From NCBI RefSeq assembly GCF_021462265.1, contig NZ_JAJONF010000017.1, forward strand, positions 1 to 64,000: a stretch of DNA of 64,000 nucleotides. Direction: 5' to 3'. The position numbers and the translations under genes were made by a program. Below, piece by piece: positions 60,253 to 64,000 of this stretch. Origin of the DNA: Streptomyces shenzhenensis. GTDB taxonomy: Bacteria > Actinomycetota > Actinomycetes > Streptomycetales > Streptomycetaceae. Under the pieces are notes generated by a model. The model did not search any database. It was not told the DNA's origin and saw nothing but the letters and a program-made list of their open reading frames with translations. Position 1 is the stretch's first letter, and every line of letters begins with the position of its first letter.

Positions 60253-61071
60253 GTGAGCGAGAACCAGAACCTCCTCGCGGAGCAGCGCCGCGCCCTGATC
60301 CTGGACGAGGTCCGGCGCCGGGGCGGCGTGCGGGTCAACGAGCTGACCCGCAAACTCGGCGTGTCGGACATGACGGTGCGCCGGGATCTGGACGCGCTGG
60401 CCCGGCAGGGTGTGCTGGAGAAGGTGCACGGCGGCGCGGTGCCGGTGGTCGAGGCGAGCACCCACGAGCCGGGGTTCGAGGCCAAGTCGGGGCTGGAGCT
60501 GACCGCCAAGGAGGACATCGCGCGGGCCGCCGCCGAACTGGTCGTGCCGGGTACGGCGATCGCCCTGTCCGGCGGTACCACGACGTACGCGCTCGCCCAT
60601 CACCTGCTGGAGGTCCCCGACCTGACCGTGGTGACGAACTCGGTGCGGGTCGCGGACGTCTTCCACGCGGCCCAGCGGGTCTCCGGGCAGCGCCAGGGCG
60701 CGGCGACGGTGGTCCTGACCGGCGGGGTGCGCACCCCGTCCGACTCGCTGGTCGGCCCGGTGGCCGACCAGGCGATCGCGGCGCTCCACTTCGACCTGCT
60801 CTTCCTCGGCGTGCACGGCATATCGATCGAGGCCGGTCTCTCCACGCCGAACCTCGCGGAGGCGGAGACCAACCGCCGCCTGGTGCACTCGGCCCGTCGG
60901 GTCGTGGTGGTCGCGGACCACACCAAGTGGGGCACGGTGGGCCTGAGTTCGTTCGCCAAGCTGGAGCAGGTCGACACGCTGGTCACGGACGCGGGCCTGC
61001 CGGCCCCGGCACGTGCGGAGATCTCGGAGCATCTGCGCCGGCTGGTGGTGGCGGGCGAGGCGGAGAGCTGA
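60253..61071 (+). CDS. DeoR/GlpR-family transcriptional regulator
   Basis: 272-residue DeoR-type regulator. N-terminal HTH (RVNELTRKLGVSDMTVRRDL, about 27-46, then KVHGGAVPV) and a C-terminal sugar-phosphate sensor domain (ALSGGTTTYALAHHL, VVLTGGVRTPSDSLVG, ADHTKWG). It probably represses a sugar or polyol catabolic operon, released by a phosphorylated sugar. No obvious target operon is adjacent. The start is GTG 60253. Confidence 0.9.
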   Translation: MSENQNLLAEQRRALILDEVRRRGGVRVNELTRKLGVSDMTVRRDLDALARQGVLEKVHGGAVPVVEASTHEPGFEAKSGLELTAKEDIARAAAELVVPGTAIALSGGTTTYALAHHLLEVPDLTVVTNSVRVADVFHAAQRVSGQRQGAATVVLTGGVRTPSDSLVGPVADQAIAALHFDLLFLGVHGISIEAGLSTPNLAEAETNRRLVHSARRVVVVADHTKWGTVGLSSFAKLEQVDTLVTDAGLPAPARAEISEHLRRLVVAGEAES

Positions 61072-61092
61072 TCGCGTCCGCACCGCAGACAT

Positions 61093-61107
61093 CTGACGGC
61101 CCATCAG
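61093..61107. promoter_or_regulatory. Operator candidate CTGACGGCCCATCAG
   Basis: 15-bp near-palindrome (CTGAyGG-n-CCrTCAG) followed directly by TTATCGT, a possible -10 element, 53 bases before the SRPBCC gene start. Location inside a probable promoter suggests a repressor site. I recall similar CTGACGG/CCGTCAG words before streptomycete acyl-CoA genes, but cannot verify that here. Confidence 0.45.
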
Positions 61108-61159
61108 TTATCGTGTCGGAGCCGGTCAACGGCCTTCTCGGCCAAGGGGGTTCTCGTCC

Positions 61160-61630
61160 ATGACGCGCCGTCTGCGCCCCGTGGGGCTCGACTTCGTCGA
61201 GACCGCGCCCGTACGTCTGGTCTTCGCACGCGAGATGTCCGCGCCGCCCGAGCGGGTCTTTCACGCACTCAACGACGACGTGCCCGGCTGGGCGGAGTGG
61301 TTCGCCGCGGTGACCCACGCGGAGTCCGTCGACGACGGTGCCGGGCGTGACATCCGGCTCAAGGGCGGCGGGCGTTTCCGGGAGACGGTCATCGCGGCCA
61401 AGGAGGCGGAGGTGTACGCCTACCGGGTGGACCTGACCAACGCGCCCGGCGCGCACGCCATGGCGGAGGAGTGGCGGCTCGTCCCGTCGGGCGGCGGCAC
61501 CCGCGTGCAGTGGACCTTCGCCGTGGACGGCACGGCGCCGTTCCGCCTCGTGGTCAGGATGGCGCGCGCAGGGCTGGGCCGGGCCTTCGGGAGCGCGGTG
61601 GCCGAACTGGACCGGCGCCTTACGCGGTAG
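61160..61630 (+). CDS. SRPBCC-family (polyketide cyclase-like) protein
   Basis: 156-residue START/SRPBCC-fold protein: FAREMSAPPERVFHALNDDV at the N-terminus, WAEWFAAVTHAESV, RDIRLKGGGRF, and the long C-terminal helix (FRLVVRMARAGLGRAFGSAV). The fold binds hydrophobic ligands. Substrate unknown. It has its own promoter region with a palindrome, and converges with the cysteine-synthase-family gene (4-base gap). Confidence 0.83.
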   Translation: MTRRLRPVGLDFVETAPVRLVFAREMSAPPERVFHALNDDVPGWAEWFAAVTHAESVDDGAGRDIRLKGGGRFRETVIAAKEAEVYAYRVDLTNAPGAHAMAEEWRLVPSGGGTRVQWTFAVDGTAPFRLVVRMARAGLGRAFGSAVAELDRRLTR

Positions 61631-61634
61631 CGGC

Positions 61635-62759
61635 TCAGCCGGCCCAGACTCCCGTCGCCAGCAGCGAGTCGATCGCCGCCGCGTAGGGCGCGACGTCCAG
61701 GCCCTGCCCGGCGAGCCACGTGTCCGAGTAGTACTTGTCGAGGTAGCGGTCACCCGGGTCGCACAGCAGTGTCACCACACTCCCCTGCCGTCCCTCGGCG
61801 ACCATCTCGGCGACGATCTTCAGCGCGCTCCACAGCCCGGTCCCGGTCGATCCCCCGGCCTTGCGCCCGATCGCCCGCTCCAGCGCCCGCACCGCGGCCA
61901 CGCTCGCCGCGTCCGGCACCTTCATCATCCGGTCGATGGCGCCCGGCACGAAGCTCGGCTCCATCCGCGGCCGCCCGATGCCCTCGATGCGGGACCCGCA
62001 GTCGCACGTGACGTCCGGATCGCCGGTGGTCCAGCCCTCGAAGAAGCAGGAGTTCTCGGGGTCGGCGACACAGATCCGCGTATCGCGCTGGGTGTAGTGG
62101 ACATAGCGCGCGAGCGTCGCGGACGTACCGCCGGTCCCGGCGGTGGCGACGATCCAGGCGGGCTCCGGGAACCGTTCCAACTCCAGCTGGCGGAAGATGG
62201 ATTCGGCGATGTTGTTGTTGCCGCGCCAGTCCGTGGCCCGTTCGGCGTAGGTGAACTGGTCCATGTAGTGGCCGCCGGTCTCCACCGCGAGGCGCGCGGA
62301 CTCCTCGTACATCTTCCGGGAGTCGTCCACGAAGTGGCACCGCCCGCCGTGGAATTCGATGAGCCGGCATTTCTCGGCGCTGGTGGTGCGCGGCATGACG
62401 GCGATGAAGGGCACGCCGATGAGCTTGGCGAAGTACGCCTCGGAGACGGCCGTCGAGCCGCTGGAGGCCTCGATCACCGGCCGGTCCGGCCGGATCCAGC
62501 CATTGCACAGGCCGTAGAGGAAGAGCGAGCGGGCCAGCCGGTGCTTGAGGCTTCCTGTCGGGTGCGTGGACTCGTCCTTCAGGTACAGGTCGATGCCCCA
62601 GGCCTCGGGCAGCGGGAAGCGCAGCAGGTGGGTGTCCGCCGACCTGTTCGCATCCGCCTGGACTTTGCGGACGGCCTCTTTGAGCCAGTCGCGACATGCC
62701 GCGTCGCTGCGGTCGACGTCGAGGGTGACGCCGGTCCGGATCTGCGGGGTGATGCTCAC
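61635..62759 (-). CDS. PLP-dependent cysteine synthase-family enzyme
   Basis: 374-residue fold-type II PLP enzyme. K72 in HPTGSLKHRLA is the Schiff-base lysine, EASSGSTAVSEAYFAK the substrate loop, and ATAGTGGTSATLARY the phosphate-binding loop. It has about 60 extra residues including a CDCGSR segment, as in the Cds1/Rv3684-type group, which can release hydrogen sulfide from cysteine. GTG 62759 has TAAGGAG 8 bases upstream. Confidence 0.88.
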   Translation of the reverse strand: MSITPQIRTGVTLDVDRSDAACRDWLKEAVRKVQADANRSADTHLLRFPLPEAWGIDLYLKDESTHPTGSLKHRLARSLFLYGLCNGWIRPDRPVIEASSGSTAVSEAYFAKLIGVPFIAVMPRTTSAEKCRLIEFHGGRCHFVDDSRKMYEESARLAVETGGHYMDQFTYAERATDWRGNNNIAESIFRQLELERFPEPAWIVATAGTGGTSATLARYVHYTQRDTRICVADPENSCFFEGWTTGDPDVTCDCGSRIEGIGRPRMEPSFVPGAIDRMMKVPDAASVAAVRALERAIGRKAGGSTGTGLWSALKIVAEMVAEGRQGSVVTLLCDPGDRYLDKYYSDTWLAGQGLDVAPYAAAIDSLLATGVWAG

Positions 62760-63117
62760 GGCAGGACTCCTTAGGGCTTCGCGCCGACGACGTCCGAGCG
62801 CGGCCGACGCCTCGATCATAAGCACCTTCCACACCGCTTCCCACCTGCATAAACGCATCTTTGGGCAGCTCAAAGGCGCCCCTGGGGAGCAGTGGCGAGA
62901 ACGCTTCGGGGGCGCACTGCGGCGAGTGCTCCGAGCGCCCCCGCCCGGCGGCCCCGGCGTACTGGTGCTGCGCGCCGAGGGCGGGCAGACTGCCACCGGA
63001 CGGGACGAACGTCCCGAACGGGGGCGCACACTGGATCACGACACGGGCCGGAACGCGCCGGGCCGGGGCCGCAAGCTCCGGACGGCGACCGAGGCACTCG
63101 AAAAGGGGCGGGGCAGG

Positions 63118-63441
63118 ATGGCGGAGCCGGAGTTCACGGCGAAGGGCGTGCGGATCGACAAGCGGCTGCGTTCGCTCACCCGGGCCGGTCAGGTCCGGAT
63201 AAGGGACGGCAGGCTGCAGTTGCTGACGAGCTACGGCAGCGAGATCGACAGTGCGCCCGTGCAGGCCGTACGGGCCTCGAAGCCGTGGTTCGCGTCGCAG
63301 GACCGGGCTCTGGCCGACCTCAACGGCCAGCGCTACTCACTCACCCTGGGTGACCACGATCCGGCGCCGGGCGAGTCCGGTCCGCCCGCGGCGCGCCGCT
63401 TCATCGAGGCGGTACGGCGGGCCGCGGGGCGTGACCGCTGA
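63118..63441 (+). CDS. Small conserved hypothetical protein
   Basis: 107-residue basic protein beginning MAEPEFTAKGVRIDKRLRSL, with a central beta-rich segment (GQVRIRDGRLQLLTSYG, SEIDSAPVQAVR) and a helical C-terminus. I do not recognise a domain; the RxDGRLxLLTSYGxEIDSAPV pattern looks like streptomycete conserved hypotheticals. ATG 63118 has GGCAGG upstream; the wider frame is shadow. Confidence 0.7.
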   Translation: MAEPEFTAKGVRIDKRLRSLTRAGQVRIRDGRLQLLTSYGSEIDSAPVQAVRASKPWFASQDRALADLNGQRYSLTLGDHDPAPGESGPPAARRFIEAVRRAAGRDR

Positions 63442-63623
63442 ACCGCGGCGAGTTGCGGGACCGTGTGCGCTGGGTCACGCTTGTCTCACGTCACTCTGGG
63501 TTTACCGGCGATAACGCTGCGAACCAGCCCGCCGGCCACGACAGCAGGCGGCCCCGTGGACGGCGGCGCCCTGCTGGATCCGTTCTCCGTGTTCTTCCGG
63601 ACCTCACGTCGGGGAGTCGCAGC

Positions 63624-64000
63624 CGTGATCAAACACCCAAGCAGACACTGCTCGGTGGAGCTCCAAGCATTGCCCCCGCGGATCGGTCAGGTCCGCAGAA
63701 TCGTATCTGCGCAGTTGCGGTACTGGCGCCTCGACCCGTTGATCGACCGGGCCGCGCTCGGTGTGACCGAGTTGCTGACCAACGTCCACCGGCACGCGCA
63801 GCCCGACAAGAACTGCACCGTGGAGATCGAGCTCCAGCTCGACCGCCTCACGGTGTCGGTCCGTGACCACGACCCACGCCTGCCCGTGATCGAGGACGGC
63901 ACGGAGGTCGCGCTGATGGCCACCTGCGGCCGGGGGCTCGCGATGGTGGCGGCGGTCAGCGAGAGCTGGGGGGCGCGGCCGCACGACGACGGGAAAGTCG
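63624..64000 (+). CDS. RsbW-like ATP-binding protein, truncated by window
   Basis: Opens at GTG 63624 and is still open at the window end (125 codons seen). GHKL-type ATP-binding protein of the anti-sigma kinase kind: ALGVTELLTNVHRHAQPD (N-box), LTVSVRDHDPRLP, GRGLAMVAAVSESWG. It is homologous in type to the one at 37656. Streptomycete members are about 140-150 residues, so only the last few codons are missing. Confidence 0.85.

Noticed and set aside
1..64000. Mobile element or genomic island boundaries
   Set aside because: No transposase, integrase, tRNA or att-like repeats were seen; lower GC is confined to promoter-sized gaps.

Overview
The window is a stretch of Streptomyces chromosome, or a very close relative. 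The DNA is extremely GC-rich with strong third-position GC bias. Many starts are GTG behind GGAGG-type ribosome sites, and neighbouring genes often overlap by ATGA or GTGA. Several gene families seen here are typical of streptomycetes: DUF574 methyltransferase, DUF6230/DUF6114 pair, DUF6643, SCO5389 family, RsbW-like ATP-binding proteins and SpoIIE-type phosphatases. I found no rRNA, tRNA, CRISPR array, transposase or integrase.

0-8.6 kb: pqqB at the left edge, a channel-like membrane protein, an SseB-domain protein, an NCS1 nucleobase permease coupled to a cysteine hydrolase, a CooC-like ATPase paired with an SCO5389-family protein, and a threonine dehydratase-like enzyme divergent from a YheO/DauR-type regulator with a palindrome between them. 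8.9-13.1 kb: a three-gene operon of a hypothetical protein, a MoxR AAA ATPase and a VWA/HExxH protein. 13.3-22.3 kb: an ECF sigma factor with a membrane partner, a GT2 glycosyltransferase coupled to a multi-pass mannosyltransferase-like protein, a DUF574 methyltransferase, a cold-shock-domain protein, a secreted metzincin-like DUF3152 protein and a two-component system coupled to a GerMN lipoprotein.

22.3-34.9 kb is the most unusual part. It holds a DUF6230/DUF6114 envelope operon, a decayed MarR gene, an SDR-alpha/beta-hydrolase fusion, a FabF-like ketosynthase, an orphan winged-helix regulator, a LuxR protein whose receiver lacks the phosphoacceptor Asp, a DHA2 exporter, and a coupled set coding for an E1/ThiF-like enzyme, an acyltransferase-like protein, an acyl-CoA dehydrogenase and an SCP2 protein. 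The only three in-frame TTA (bldA) codons I found in the window are all here: in the ketosynthase, the regulator and the SCP2 gene. This points to a developmentally controlled specialised-metabolite or lipid-modification locus that I do not recognise as a described system.

35-45.4 kb: a GylR-like regulator with glycerol kinase, an RsbW-like/PP2C signalling pair, and a set for 3-hydroxybutyrate-type substrates (IclR, MHS symporter, PucR-like regulator, SDR dehydrogenase), then a NUDIX hydrolase. 45.4-64 kb is mostly housekeeping or conserved: lipoprotein N-acyltransferase, an O-antigen-ligase-like membrane protein, an Asp/Glu racemase homologue, an HpnB-like glycosyltransferase, a double TerD protein, DUF6643, MOSC protein, Rv1733c-family protein, a beta-helix/AAA fusion, a membrane-anchored hydrolase, a DeoR regulator, an SRPBCC protein, a PLP cysteine-synthase-family enzyme, and a truncated ATP-binding protein at the right edge. 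Short tandem repeats of 11-17 bp recur just after stop codons.
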